A DNA stretch of 64,000 bases from an uncultured Alphaproteobacteria bacterium. GTDB lineage: Bacteria; Pseudomonadota; Alphaproteobacteria; Bin95. A model generated the notes under the pieces. The model was not told the origin of the DNA and did no database searches. It saw only the letters and a program-made list of their open reading frames with translations. Position 1 is the stretch's first letter. Each line of letters opens with the position of its first letter. The position numbers and the translations under genes are program-made. Below are positions 38,046 to 46,961 of this stretch, in pieces. The stretch spans positions 35,866 to 99,865 of the forward strand of contig CALLKY010000066.1 of assembly GCA_938083135.1 (NCBI GenBank), in the 5' to 3' direction.

Positions 38046-38924
38046 ATGACAACGACGTTTAACTTAGGCGACTGGCGGATTGACCGGATTATCGAACAGG
38101 AGCTGCCTGGCTTTGACCCGTTCGAGTTTTTCCCAAACCTGAAGCCAGAAGAACTGGAAGAGCACCGCGCGATGTTGGAGCCAGTGGCACTTGATCCCGC
38201 CAGCGGCCTCATGACGTTCGCCATGCAGTCCTATGTGGTGCGCACGGGCAAATTTAACGTGCTGATCGACACCTGCATCGGCAACCACAAAGACCGTCCG
38301 ACGCGCCCACTTTGGCACATGAAGACGGACTCCACATATATGGACGCCCTGAACCGGGCTGGCCTCACGGTCAATGATATCGATTTCGTCATGTGCACCC
38401 ATCTGCACCCAGACCATGTCGGCTGGAACACGCAGCTTGAGGATGGCCGCTGGGTTCCGACTTTCCCGAACGCCAAATACGTCTTCTCAGAAAAGGAGCT
38501 GGCGCATTGGACAGAATTCCAGAAGCATTCGCCAACGCTACACTTCACGGATTCTGTCCTGCCGATTGTTGAGGCAGGCATGACGCATTTGGTCAAAAGT
38601 GATTCCGAGCTGGTCAGTGGCATCCAACTATTACCGACGCCGGGCCATACGCCCGACCATTTCGCGGTACGACTGGCGCAAGGCGGCAAGGAATGTGTGG
38701 TGACGGGCGACCTGATCCATTCGCCGCTGCAATGCGCCTGCACCCACCTGGATGCGCGCCCGGATACGGACCCCGCACAGGGCCGCGCCACGCGAAACGC
38801 GTTCATGGATAAATACGCCGAGACCGACACACTAATTGCGACCATGCATTTCCCGAGCCCATCGCTCGGCCATTTTGTCCGCCACGGGGACGCCTTCCGT
38901 TTCCGTTACGCCGCAAGGGTTTAA
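38046..38924 (+). CDS. Metallo-beta-lactamase-fold hydrolase (lactonase-like)
   Basis: 292 residues. The zinc site THLHPDHVGW has His119, His121, Asp123 and His124. Later ligands are likely in PTPGHTPDHF and VVTGDLIHSP. The layout is that of AttM/AiiB-type lactonases and related N-acyl or organophosphate hydrolases. It could open a lactone or ester made by the flanking SDR and monooxygenase; a monooxygenase-lactonase pair would fit a Baeyer-Villiger-type route, but this is inference. 22 bases separate it from the SDR. Confidence 0.88.
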   Translation: MTTTFNLGDWRIDRIIEQELPGFDPFEFFPNLKPEELEEHRAMLEPVALDPASGLMTFAMQSYVVRTGKFNVLIDTCIGNHKDRPTRPLWHMKTDSTYMDALNRAGLTVNDIDFVMCTHLHPDHVGWNTQLEDGRWVPTFPNAKYVFSEKELAHWTEFQKHSPTLHFTDSVLPIVEAGMTHLVKSDSELVSGIQLLPTPGHTPDHFAVRLAQGGKECVVTGDLIHSPLQCACTHLDARPDTDPAQGRATRNAFMDKYAETDTLIATMHFPSPSLGHFVRHGDAFRFRYAARV

Positions 38925-38933
38925 CCAACGCGT

Positions 38934-39944
38934 ATGATTGAATATTCAATACTGGACCAGTCCGTCGCTGTCGCTGGCCGTCCGCAGGCGCAAGCGATCA
39001 CCGAAACCATTGAACTGGCGGAGCATTGCGAAAAGCTTGGCTTCAAGCGGTTCTGGGTTTCGGAGCATCATAATCACCCTTCAATCCTGGGCACCGCGCC
39101 CGAGATTCTGATGGCGGCGATTGCGATGCGCACGAACCGCATTCGCATTGGCAGCGCTGGCATAATGCTACCGCATTATTCGCCCTTCAAAGTCGCCGAA
39201 CAGTTTCGGGTTCTGGACGCTCTGGCACCTGGGCGGATTGATCTTGGCCTTGGCCGGGCGCCTGGTTCTGACGGTCGGACAGCGTTTGCCCTTAACCCGC
39301 AGGCCAATGAACGCCCGGCTGCGTTCCCTTCAGACGTACGGGACCTAATGGCCTGGGTAGCGGGCGAGCCGCTGGTGGAGGGACATCCTTTCCGATCCGT
39401 TCACGCCTTTCCACAAGGCGAAACAGTGCCGGAAACCTGGATGCTGGGCAGCAGTGACTATGGCGCGCAGGTCGCTGCAATCTTTGGCCTGCCTTACGCC
39501 TTCGCCTGGTTCTTTACGGACGGCAAGGGCGCTGACCGGGCAATCAAGCTGTATCGGGACACATACCGCCCTTCCGAGCGCTGGCCGGAACCCCATGTCG
39601 CGATCTGTGTATGGGCGATGGCAGGTGACGATAAAGCCGAAACAGAACGCAATTTCCTGCCCCGCGCCAAGTGTCGCCTCTACCGGGACCGGGGCATGTT
39701 CATTCCGCTGGAAACGCCTGAATCAGTTGAAGCGACGGACCTGAATGCCGCCGAAGAAAATCGCATGCAAACAATGCTGCGCGATAGCTTCGTTGGTGAA
39801 GGACCGGAGACTGCTGCTCGGATCGAAGCGCTCGGCAAGGAGTTGGATGTCGATGAGATCGCTATCGTCACCTGGGCGCATGAAAAGTCTATCCGCCATC
39901 GTTCTTACGAAATCTTGGCTGATGCCCTTGGAGTTGCTGCGTGA
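38934..39944 (+). CDS. LLM-class flavin-dependent monooxygenase (YhbW-like)
   Basis: 336 residues of the bacterial-luciferase barrel. It contains FKRFWVSEHHNHPSILGTAPEIL, IRIGSAGIMLPHYSPFKVAEQFRVLDALAPGRIDLGLGRAPG and DTYRPS. The EHH motif and GRAPG are usual in the YhbW/alkanal-monooxygenase-like group, which use reduced FMN and oxygen. Ten bases after the metallo-hydrolase, and its stop overlaps the next start as GTGA. It needs a flavin reductase that is not in the window. Confidence 0.88.
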   Translation: MIEYSILDQSVAVAGRPQAQAITETIELAEHCEKLGFKRFWVSEHHNHPSILGTAPEILMAAIAMRTNRIRIGSAGIMLPHYSPFKVAEQFRVLDALAPGRIDLGLGRAPGSDGRTAFALNPQANERPAAFPSDVRDLMAWVAGEPLVEGHPFRSVHAFPQGETVPETWMLGSSDYGAQVAAIFGLPYAFAWFFTDGKGADRAIKLYRDTYRPSERWPEPHVAICVWAMAGDDKAETERNFLPRAKCRLYRDRGMFIPLETPESVEATDLNAAEENRMQTMLRDSFVGEGPETAARIEALGKELDVDEIAIVTWAHEKSIRHRSYEILADALGVAA

Positions 39945-40768
39945 GTGAGGCTGAGACCGGCGTATTTGACTTTGCAGAGCCTGCGTCTGAGACGGGCCGG
40001 ATGTCTCTCTATTTTCATTGCCCGGCAGATTGGCAGAATGACGGCCCTATTCTGATCGCGCTGCACGGTTACAAACGCAATGCTGAGGATTATCGGAACG
40101 ATTGGAAGGCCGTTGCAGACCACTGCAAGGCGCTGCTTTTAGCCCCTGCATTCGATGAAATTGGTTTCCCCGGTCCTCGTGCTTACGAAGTTGGCGGGAT
40201 GCGAACAACAGACCGGAAGTCCTACCTGCCCCGCGACATGTGGAGCTATCAGGCTGTCGAACGTGCGTTTGACGCAGGCCGGAAAAGCTTTGGCGCTAAG
40301 CGGAATAACTACTGGCTCTACGGCCATTCAGCGGGCGGTCAATTTGTGCATCGCTTAGCGCTGTTTCTACCAGAGGCCCGCTTCAGCCATGCCATCGCTG
40401 CCAATGCAGGTGCATATACCGCACCCGATGGCGCGCGCTTTCCTTATGGGCTTGGCCACGGCGCACCTGAAATCGACATGGACCGGTTTCTCGCCCGCCC
40501 GCTTACCATGCTGCTTGGCCAGAAAGACCGGAATGCAACCGCCAAAGTCCTGCTAAAATCGCCAGAAGCAACCCTTCAGGGACCACACCGCCTGGCGCGT
40601 GGCCGGTTCTTCTATCAATCCGGCAAGGCGGTCGCTGATGCTGCTGGCCTATCATTCGGCTGGCGTATCGTTGAAGCGCCACATGCCGGACATTCCAACC
40701 GCTTGCTAGCACCCGTCGCCGGCCAGTTATTCCTGGCCGGCTCGGATCAGATCACGCAAACGGATTGA
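39941..40768 (+). CDS. Alpha/beta hydrolase (esterase, PHB-depolymerase-like)
   Basis: 275 residues from GTG 39941, which overlaps the monooxygenase stop (GTGA). The oxyanion strand is LIALHGYKRNAEDY. The nucleophile elbow is YGHSAGGQF (GxSxG), with a candidate Asp near LLGQKDRNA and His in APHAGHSNRL. No signal peptide is present, so it acts in the cytoplasm. It probably hydrolyses an ester released by the upstream steps. It overlaps the convergent hydantoinase gene end by 17 bases. Confidence 0.85.
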   Translation: MSEAETGVFDFAEPASETGRMSLYFHCPADWQNDGPILIALHGYKRNAEDYRNDWKAVADHCKALLLAPAFDEIGFPGPRAYEVGGMRTTDRKSYLPRDMWSYQAVERAFDAGRKSFGAKRNNYWLYGHSAGGQFVHRLALFLPEARFSHAIAANAGAYTAPDGARFPYGLGHGAPEIDMDRFLARPLTMLLGQKDRNATAKVLLKSPEATLQGPHRLARGRFFYQSGKAVADAAGLSFGWRIVEAPHAGHSNRLLAPVAGQLFLAGSDQITQTD

Positions 40769-42197
40769 ATGGCGTTGGGAAATTGCCGTTTGGCTTGATG
40801 TAGTCGTAGGGCGCACGCGCCATGAAACGGCCACGGCCGGCCTTCGCATTGAACTTACCGTCCTGCCAAAGTACCTCACCGCGAGACATCGTAATCACCG
40901 GATAGCCGGTCACTTCCATGCCTTCATAGGGCGTGTAGTTGATGCCATGATGCAGGTCTTCCTGGCGGATCGTTACTTTCTTGTTTGGGTCCCAAATTGC
41001 GATATCAGCATCTGCGCCCGGCGCGATATGGCCTTTCTTGGGGGCTAAACCGAACAGTTTGGCAGGATTAGTCGAGCTAATTTCGACGAATTTCTCCAAG
41101 CTGATCCGCCCGCCGTTTACGCCTTCTGAGAACAAGATCGGCAGCCGGGTTTCAAGGCCAGGCACGCCGTTCGGGACTTTGGTGAATGGTGTATTCGGGC
41201 CTTCCGGCAGCTTATTGCCTTGGCCTTCTGCGAAATTGGTTGGCGCATGGTCCGATGAGACGATGCCCAATGTGCCCGAGTTGATGTGCTTCCACATCGC
41301 AGCCTGCTCGGCTTTGGTGCGGGGTGCGGGCGAGCAAATCCACTTGGCACCTTCGCCATTGGGCTTGTCCATATCGTCCTCGGTCAGGACCAGATATTGC
41401 GCGCAGGTCTCTCCGAAGATTTTGAGGCCGCGATGCTGCGCCCGGCGGATTTCTTCCGCTGCTTCGTCACACGTCACGTGGAAAATCTGCAAGGGCAGGT
41501 CCAGTAATTCTGCCATCGCAATGACACGATGCACGGCTTCACGTTCCACCAGCGGCGGCTTGGACCAGCTGTGATGCTTCGCTTCAGTCAGGCCCGCATT
41601 GGTGAGCTGCTCCATCATCCACATGATCATCTCGTGATGCTCAGCATGGATAACCATAAAGGCTTCGTTGCGGCGGGAGAGCGCCATCAGCTTCAACAGG
41701 CCTTCATCGTCCACCCGGTTAGATGGGTACGTCATGAAGACTTTAATCGTGCGATGGCCCTCGGCGATCAATGCAGGAAGCGCTTCCAGCGTTTCTTCAT
41801 CGGCGCGATTGACGATCAAGTGAAAGGAATAATCACAGGTGGCGCTGCCTTCAGCGCGCTTGTGATAATCCGCCGTGGACTCTTTGATATGTACGCCGGG
41901 AAACTGGGGGGCGAAGCTGATGACGGATGTCGTGCCGCCACAGATGGCCGCGCGGGTGCCAGATTCAAACGTTTCAGCGTTTTCACCGCCGGTCGAGCTG
42001 ATTTGGTCGATATGACAATGGCTGTCGATGCCACCTGGAACAACGATCTTGCCGCTGGCCTCAATTTCTTTATCGCCAGGGGCAATATCTTTGCCAACAG
42101 CGACAATGCTCTCGCCGATAATCCCGATATCGCCTTCAAACACGTTGCTCGCGGTCGCGATCGTGCCGCCTCGGATTACGGTATCAAAGTTCGCCAT
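40752..42197 (-). CDS. D-hydantoinase/dihydropyrimidinase-type amidohydrolase
   Basis: 481 residues of the cyclic amidohydrolase family. Metal ligands are visible: His60 and His62 (DSHCHID), the carboxylated-Lys position Lys152 (TIKVFMTY), His184 (IHAEHH), His240 (IFHVTCDE) and Asp316 (SSDHAPT). It opens a hydantoin, dihydropyrimidine or related cyclic imide. The binuclear site is complete. No carbamoylase or reductase is adjacent, so it may act alone on an unusual ring. It stands alone between the esterase and msrP. Confidence 0.93.
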   Translation of the reverse strand: MANFDTVIRGGTIATASNVFEGDIGIIGESIVAVGKDIAPGDKEIEASGKIVVPGGIDSHCHIDQISSTGGENAETFESGTRAAICGGTTSVISFAPQFPGVHIKESTADYHKRAEGSATCDYSFHLIVNRADEETLEALPALIAEGHRTIKVFMTYPSNRVDDEGLLKLMALSRRNEAFMVIHAEHHEMIMWMMEQLTNAGLTEAKHHSWSKPPLVEREAVHRVIAMAELLDLPLQIFHVTCDEAAEEIRRAQHRGLKIFGETCAQYLVLTEDDMDKPNGEGAKWICSPAPRTKAEQAAMWKHINSGTLGIVSSDHAPTNFAEGQGNKLPEGPNTPFTKVPNGVPGLETRLPILFSEGVNGGRISLEKFVEISSTNPAKLFGLAPKKGHIAPGADADIAIWDPNKKVTIRQEDLHHGINYTPYEGMEVTGYPVITMSRGEVLWQDGKFNAKAGRGRFMARAPYDYIKPNGNFPTPFNPFA

Positions 42198-42288
42198 TGC
42201 CTGTGCGCTCCGCCATAAGATTGAAGCGGTAAGCTTAGGCTGTCAGCAGGAGGGCGCCAAGCGCGACGCCGCTCCCTTTTGCTGCAGA

Positions 42289-43254
42289 TCAATAGAAGAT
42301 TTTGCTCTGGTCCATATTGGCGTACATGCCAGCCACTTCTTCGGCATAGCCATTATATAGCAATGTCGGCACGCGCCCGCTTTTGCCAAGCTGACGTTCA
42401 GTCGCCTGGCTCCAACGGGGGTGGTCGACTTCAGGGTTCACATTGGCATAAAAGCCGTACTCCCGGCGCGCCAACTGCTCCCAGAAGCTTTTCGGCGGTT
42501 TGTCCGTGAACGTGAATTTGACGATGGATTTCGTCGATTTGAAGCCATATTTCCAAGGAACCGCGAGCCGCAGCGGTGCCCCCATCTGCTTGACGATTGG
42601 CTTGCCATAGACACCTGTCGCGATGAACGCCAGATCATTCGTGGCTTCATCCAAGCGGAGGCCTTCGACATATGGCCACGGATACCAGTGCTGGCGCTGC
42701 CCGCGCGCGACATCGGGGTTCATGAAGGTTTCCATGCGGAGATATTTGGCACCCGCCTTGGGGCTCGCCATTTTGACCAGTTCTTTCAGTGCAAACCCAC
42801 TCCAAGGCACCGCCATGGACCACGCCTCAACGCAGCGATGGCGGTAAAGGCGCTCCTCAATCGGCATCTTGCGGATAAGCTCCTCCGCATCCAGCGTCAT
42901 GGGATTATCGACCATGCCGTCAATCGTGACGGCCCATGGTTTAACGTCCAAATCCTGTGCGCGCTTCGAAATTTCTTTGTGCGAGCCGAACTCGTAGAAA
43001 TTGTTGTAGGTCAGCGCGATCTTCTTCTCTGTCAGATCGCGATCCAGCTTGTAGAGCTCATTGCGCTTAGCTGGATAGAGTTCCGGTGCCACATCGGGCG
43101 CAGCCATTACGTCGGCGCGTGCTGGAAGCGATACACCCGCTGCAAGCAGGCCCGCGCCGCCGCCAACCAATAACTGGCGGCGATTCATAAACAGGGCTTC
43201 CGGGGTCGCTTCCCGTTCGGGTATTGCCCAACGGCGTACAGACTTAATCAGCAT
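42289..43254 (-). CDS. msrP: Protein-methionine-sulfoxide reductase, molybdopterin subunit MsrP
   Basis: 321 residues from ATG 43254, with AGGAGCG upstream. A Tat signal holds twin Arg 25-26 in MNRRQLLVGGG, ending near PARA-D. The Mo-pterin thiolate is Cys141 in YRHRCVEAWSMAVPW. The rest follows YedY (WKYGFKSTKSIVKF, GFYANVNPEVDHPRW). It repairs oxidised Met in periplasmic proteins, normally taking electrons from the haem membrane protein MsrQ. No msrQ lies beside it here. 99 bases from the divergent enoyl-CoA hydratase. Confidence 0.95.
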   Translation of the reverse strand: MLIKSVRRWAIPEREATPEALFMNRRQLLVGGGAGLLAAGVSLPARADVMAAPDVAPELYPAKRNELYKLDRDLTEKKIALTYNNFYEFGSHKEISKRAQDLDVKPWAVTIDGMVDNPMTLDAEELIRKMPIEERLYRHRCVEAWSMAVPWSGFALKELVKMASPKAGAKYLRMETFMNPDVARGQRQHWYPWPYVEGLRLDEATNDLAFIATGVYGKPIVKQMGAPLRLAVPWKYGFKSTKSIVKFTFTDKPPKSFWEQLARREYGFYANVNPEVDHPRWSQATERQLGKSGRVPTLLYNGYAEEVAGMYANMDQSKIFY

Positions 43255-43353
43255 TTGGCATCGCTCCTGTTTTCGCAATCATGGGACTAAACTAAGGTTC
43301 ACTGGCAAAAACGCCAATCACTGCTGCGTCATAATCACGGGAGTACCATCAAG

Positions 43354-44163
43354 ATGAGTGGGTCGGAAGATAAGGTTAAGGTCGAAATTGACAGCGACGG
43401 CATCGCCTGGGTGACACTGAATGAACCTGAAGTCCGCAATGCTTTATCGCCGGAACTGCGTGCCCAATTCGTTGAACGCATCCCCCCGCTGGAATTTGAT
43501 GACAGTGTGCGGTGTGTGGTCATTCGCGGTGCGGGCGCGCATTTCATGGCGGGCGGGGATATCCGCATCATGCGCCAGCGCCTGCAAATGGAGACGGCTG
43601 AGCGGTCTCGGAACATCGTTAGCGGCCTGCACGACATTCACCATGCCATCTTCGCGCTCCGCCGGATGCCGAAGCCGGTCATCGCGAGCGTTCAGGGTGC
43701 TGCGGCCGGGTTTGGCCTAAGCCTCGTCGCTGCGACTGACCTGGCCATTGCAGCCGACGACGCCGTGTTCACATTGGCCTATTGCCATATCGGTGCCAGC
43801 CCAGACGGCGGCTCATCCTACTTCCTTGGCCGCACACTTGGTATGAAGCAGCAGATGGAATTGGCATTCCTTGGTGACCGGTTTGGCGCAGAAAAAGCCA
43901 AGGATCTTGGCATCGTCAACTTTGTGACACCCGTGGCGGATTTGGCCGCAGAAACTGACAAACTCGCCCGCCGCCTCGCTGCCGGCCCGACCAAAGCCTA
44001 TGCCAACGCTAAGGCGTTGTTTAACGCCAGCGGCCATCTCAGCATGGAGACTCAGCTGCAGATGGAAGCGTCAATGATCGCTGACAGCATGGCGACAGAC
44101 GACCACCGCGAGGGCGTCAACGCATTTCTGGACAAACGCAAACCCAATTTCAGTGGGCGTTGA
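43354..44163 (+). CDS. Enoyl-CoA hydratase/isomerase family protein
   Basis: 269 residues of the crotonase fold. The oxyanion hole lies in GAHFMAGGDI and GAAAGFGLSLV. The second catalytic Glu of hydratases is replaced by an Asp-containing loop, ASPDGGSSYFL, as in PaaG-like isomerases and related enzymes. It probably isomerises or hydrates a specific enoyl-CoA rather than acting as a general beta-oxidation enzyme. CGGGAG lies upstream. No partner is adjacent on the same strand. Confidence 0.9.
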   Translation: MSGSEDKVKVEIDSDGIAWVTLNEPEVRNALSPELRAQFVERIPPLEFDDSVRCVVIRGAGAHFMAGGDIRIMRQRLQMETAERSRNIVSGLHDIHHAIFALRRMPKPVIASVQGAAAGFGLSLVAATDLAIAADDAVFTLAYCHIGASPDGGSSYFLGRTLGMKQQMELAFLGDRFGAEKAKDLGIVNFVTPVADLAAETDKLARRLAAGPTKAYANAKALFNASGHLSMETQLQMEASMIADSMATDDHREGVNAFLDKRKPNFSGR

Positions 44164-44266
44164 TCAGCGCAAGCGTTTGTCGGCATTAGTACCAGAAAAT
44201 ACCAGGGGCAGACTCGTTCTGGCGCCAGACTTGCTCCGTAATGCCTGTGGCCAGACTCCTGGGGGG

Positions 44267-44291
44267 TTTGCGTCGCATTTTGGGACGCAAA
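44267..44291. promoter_or_regulatory. Inverted repeat upstream of the first lipoprotein gene
   Basis: TTTGCGTC and GACGCAAA are perfect eight-base arms around a nine-base loop, 71 bases before the lipoprotein ATG. There is no T-run after it, so a terminator for the upstream enoyl-CoA hydratase is unlikely. An operator or leader hairpin is possible. Assigned from symmetry and position only. Confidence 0.35.
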
Positions 44292-44361
44292 ACGTCGTTC
44301 ATCGAAGCAAGTTTGGCCCGAACAGCTTCGAGGAAATTCTGAATGGGTGGGAGAATAAACA

Positions 44362-45471
44362 ATGAAGCGTACGATGATGATTGCGGCCAGTGCGGCCGCG
44401 CTGCTGCTGGCGGCAGGTTGCGCCAGCGCCGATGAGGCTGGCACCAGCCGCATTTCTGAGCTGGAAAACCAGCTCCAGACAACAGAACAAAGCCTTGAAG
44501 CGGAACGCGCCGCAAAGAATGCACTGGCCGACCAGGTCAAGAGCATGGGCGAAAAGCCAGTAATGGCTAACGACCGTCGCGTTGGCGGCAATGCTGACCT
44601 TCCGCCAAATGCACTGCCCGGCCATTGCTATGCCCGCGTGCTGATCCCGGCAACCTACAAAACCTCGACCGAGCAGGTTATCGCCCGTGGCGAGAGCGAG
44701 CGCGTCGAAACGAGTCCAGCAAAATATGGCACCAACACCCAGCGTGTCCTGGTTGCTGAAGAATCCGAACGGATTGAAGTGCGCCCGGCGACCTACAAAA
44801 CCGTCACCGAACGCGTTCTCGTTCAACCGGCTCAGACGACCCTGATTGCGACTCCGGCTAAATATGAAACACGCTCCGAGCGTGTGCTGGTTCGCCAAGC
44901 CTACACGACCTGGAAAAAAGGCCGTGGCCCGGTTGAGAAACTGGACCAAGCTACAGGCGAGATCATGTGCCTCGTTGAAGTGCCTGCAGAATACCGCACG
45001 GTTTCCAAGCGGGTTCAGGTAACGGCTCCAGGTACACGTGAAGTGACCAAACCAGCTGTATATCGCACGATCACGCGCCGCGTTGTCGACACGCCTGCTG
45101 CTACGCGGACCGTGAAGATTCCGGCCAAATACAGCACGATCAAAGTGCAGACGGTTGTTCAGCCTGCCAGCCAGCGGACTGTAAAGATCCCTGCGAAATA
45201 CCAGACCGTGTCCAAGCGCGTTAAGGTCAACGAGGAAAGCCTTGAATGGCGCGAAATCCTCTGCGACACCAACACCACTGGCGATGTGGTCCGGCGTCTG
45301 CAGCGTGCCCTTAAGGCCAAGAACATTAATCCTGGCCCGATTGACGGCGTTTATGGTTCACAGACCCGTCGTGCCGTGAATGCTTATCAGAAGAAAGCCG
45401 GTCTCCCGACTGGTGCTCTGACGATCCGCACGCTGAACTCTCTCGGTGTAAAACTTGGCAGCGCTGCCTAA
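44362..45471 (+). CDS. Lipoprotein with eight 23-residue repeats and a peptidoglycan-binding domain (copy 1)
   Basis: 369 residues. Lipobox LAAGC at 16-20 predicts lipidation at Cys20. A short coiled coil spans about 30-65. Eight repeats of 23 residues, consensus PAxYxTxxxRVxV, occupy 96-299, with a 20-residue insert (188-207) after the fourth. The C-terminus, about 305-366, is a PG_binding_1 domain (RRLQRALKAKN, GPIDGVYGSQTRRAVNAYQ). Three non-lipid cysteines (GHCYARV, EIMCLVEV, ILCDTN) recur in the paralogue downstream and could form disulfides. It should sit in an outer- or inner-membrane leaflet and bind the wall. I do not know the repeat family. GGGTGGGAG lies 10 bases upstream. Confidence 0.87.
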   Translation: MKRTMMIAASAAALLLAAGCASADEAGTSRISELENQLQTTEQSLEAERAAKNALADQVKSMGEKPVMANDRRVGGNADLPPNALPGHCYARVLIPATYKTSTEQVIARGESERVETSPAKYGTNTQRVLVAEESERIEVRPATYKTVTERVLVQPAQTTLIATPAKYETRSERVLVRQAYTTWKKGRGPVEKLDQATGEIMCLVEVPAEYRTVSKRVQVTAPGTREVTKPAVYRTITRRVVDTPAATRTVKIPAKYSTIKVQTVVQPASQRTVKIPAKYQTVSKRVKVNEESLEWREILCDTNTTGDVVRRLQRALKAKNINPGPIDGVYGSQTRRAVNAYQKKAGLPTGALTIRTLNSLGVKLGSAA

Positions 45472-45492
45472 GCACTAGAGCCTGCATGAAGG

Positions 45493-45538
45493 CGGTGCCG
45501 CATCCCTCCAGGGGGCAGGTAGGCGGCACCGTCTTTTC
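45493..45538 (+). terminator. Probable rho-independent terminator after the first lipoprotein gene
   Basis: CGGTGCCGC (45493-45501) pairs perfectly with GCGGCACCG (45523-45531) around a 21-base loop, and TCTTTT follows directly. It lies 22 bases after the stop codon. It would end or reduce transcription before the second lipoprotein gene, giving the two copies separate control. Confidence 0.7.
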
Positions 45539-45601
45539 ATGGCTAAATACCGCCAATAAGAAAATCAAATAACGACAAAATCAAAGAAGCGAGCCCAACC
45601 G

Positions 45602-46762
45602 ATGCAAAAATCTCTAACTATTGCAGCTGTTAGCGGCCTGGCGCTTTTAGCCGCCGCCTGCAGCAGCAGCTCTAAGGAAGCCGAAGAGGCCAACAATCTC
45701 CGGATTCAAAACCTTGAATCTCAGCTGACGGACTCACGGACGCAGCAACAGCAATATTATTCGCAGTTCAATGCGATCAATCAGGAAAACGCACGCCTTA
45801 AGAACCAGCTAACGGCAATGCGTCGCACACCTCCGCCGCCGGCTCGTCCTGTCGCAGCAGGCCCGCAAACTGGCGCAGCCAACCTGCCGCCGAATGCCCG
45901 CCCTGGCGAATGCTACGCCCGCGTGCTGATCCCAGCGAAGTACCAGGCCGCGACCGAACGCCTGCTTGTTGAGCCTGAAAGCCAACGTCTTGAAACGATC
46001 CCGGCGCGCTATGAAAGTGGCACCGAACGCGTGCTCGTGCGCGAAGCATCTGAACGCGTCGAAGTTATCCCAGCCGCATATCGCACCGTTACAGAACGGG
46101 TTTTAGTTCAGCCAGCTCAGGAAGTCCTGACGCCTGTGCCAGCCACATATCGCACTGTGACAGAACGTATCCTCGTCAAACAAGGCTACACGACCTGGAA
46201 GAAGGGCCGTGGCCCGATTGAGCGCCTGGACCAGGCAACCGGCGAAATCATGTGCCTTGTTGAAGTACCGCCTGAATACCGCACCATCAGCAAGCGTGTT
46301 CTTGATCGCCCAGCGACCACAACCCGCTCTGTGCAGCCTGCCGTGTACAAAACCGTAACCCGTCAGGTGGTTGATCGCCCGGCAGCGACACGTCGCGTCG
46401 CAATTCCGGCACAATATGACACAGTTCGGGTCCGCAAGATGGTGCAGCCGCCTGCAAGCCGCGCCATCGCCATACCAGCACGCTATGAGAACATCACAAA
46501 GCGCGTGAAAGTGTCAGAAGAGCGGCTCGAATGGCGCTCGATCCTTTGCGAGACCAATACGACGACTGATATCGTCTCCCAAATCCAGCGCGCACTTCGG
46601 GCAGCTGGCCATAACCCAGGGCGGATTGATGGCGTCTACGGTCGTCAAACCAAAGACGCTGTTGCTCGCTACCAGCGTTCAAAGGGCCTTCCCACCGGTG
46701 GCCTGACGATGGACACGCTGCGCCGCCTCGGTGTTCGCCACAGCGCCATCCGCGGTGCCTAA
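45602..46762 (+). CDS. Lipoprotein with eight 23-residue repeats and a peptidoglycan-binding domain (copy 2)
   Basis: 386 residues, a tandem paralogue of the preceding gene. Lipobox LAAAC at 16-20 and a longer coiled coil (about 25-75, rich in Gln and Asn) come first. Next is a Pro-rich linker, eight 23-residue PAxYxTxxxRVLV repeats with the same 20-residue insert after repeat 4, and a PG_binding_1 domain (RIDGVYGRQTKDAVARYQ). The insert is almost identical to that of copy 1 (TGEIMCLVEV), while linkers diverge, so the insert is under stronger constraint. A terminator separates the two copies and a double hairpin follows this one. Function unknown; envelope anchoring or sensing is likely. Confidence 0.87.
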   Translation: MQKSLTIAAVSGLALLAAACSSSSKEAEEANNLRIQNLESQLTDSRTQQQQYYSQFNAINQENARLKNQLTAMRRTPPPPARPVAAGPQTGAANLPPNARPGECYARVLIPAKYQAATERLLVEPESQRLETIPARYESGTERVLVREASERVEVIPAAYRTVTERVLVQPAQEVLTPVPATYRTVTERILVKQGYTTWKKGRGPIERLDQATGEIMCLVEVPPEYRTISKRVLDRPATTTRSVQPAVYKTVTRQVVDRPAATRRVAIPAQYDTVRVRKMVQPPASRAIAIPARYENITKRVKVSEERLEWRSILCETNTTTDIVSQIQRALRAAGHNPGRIDGVYGRQTKDAVARYQRSKGLPTGGLTMDTLRRLGVRHSAIRGA

Positions 46763-46776
46763 GCTAGACTAATACG

Positions 46777-46827
46777 CCCGCCATATCGGCGGGTTCCAGA
46801 AAGGCCCGGGCGCAATCCCGGGCCTTT
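46777..46827 (+). terminator. Double hairpin terminator after the lipoprotein pair
   Basis: Two stems in a row: CCCGCC/GGCGGG with a five-base loop (46777-46793), then a perfect eleven-base AAAGGCCCGGG/CCCGGGCCTTT stem with a six-base loop (46800-46827). The trailing T-run is weak, but the A-rich 5' arm and T-rich 3' end of the second stem make it work as a terminator in either direction. Confidence 0.75.
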
Positions 46828-46961
46828 CGCATTTCTGGACTACGGACCAATACCGGCCTCGCTGTATTGTGACCGGTTGTTATGGTGGTCTGCATTGATT
46901 ATTCGTGCAGCACGGCCATTTTAAGCCTGCCCTTCATAGATTTGAATCTGGAGTTCACCGC

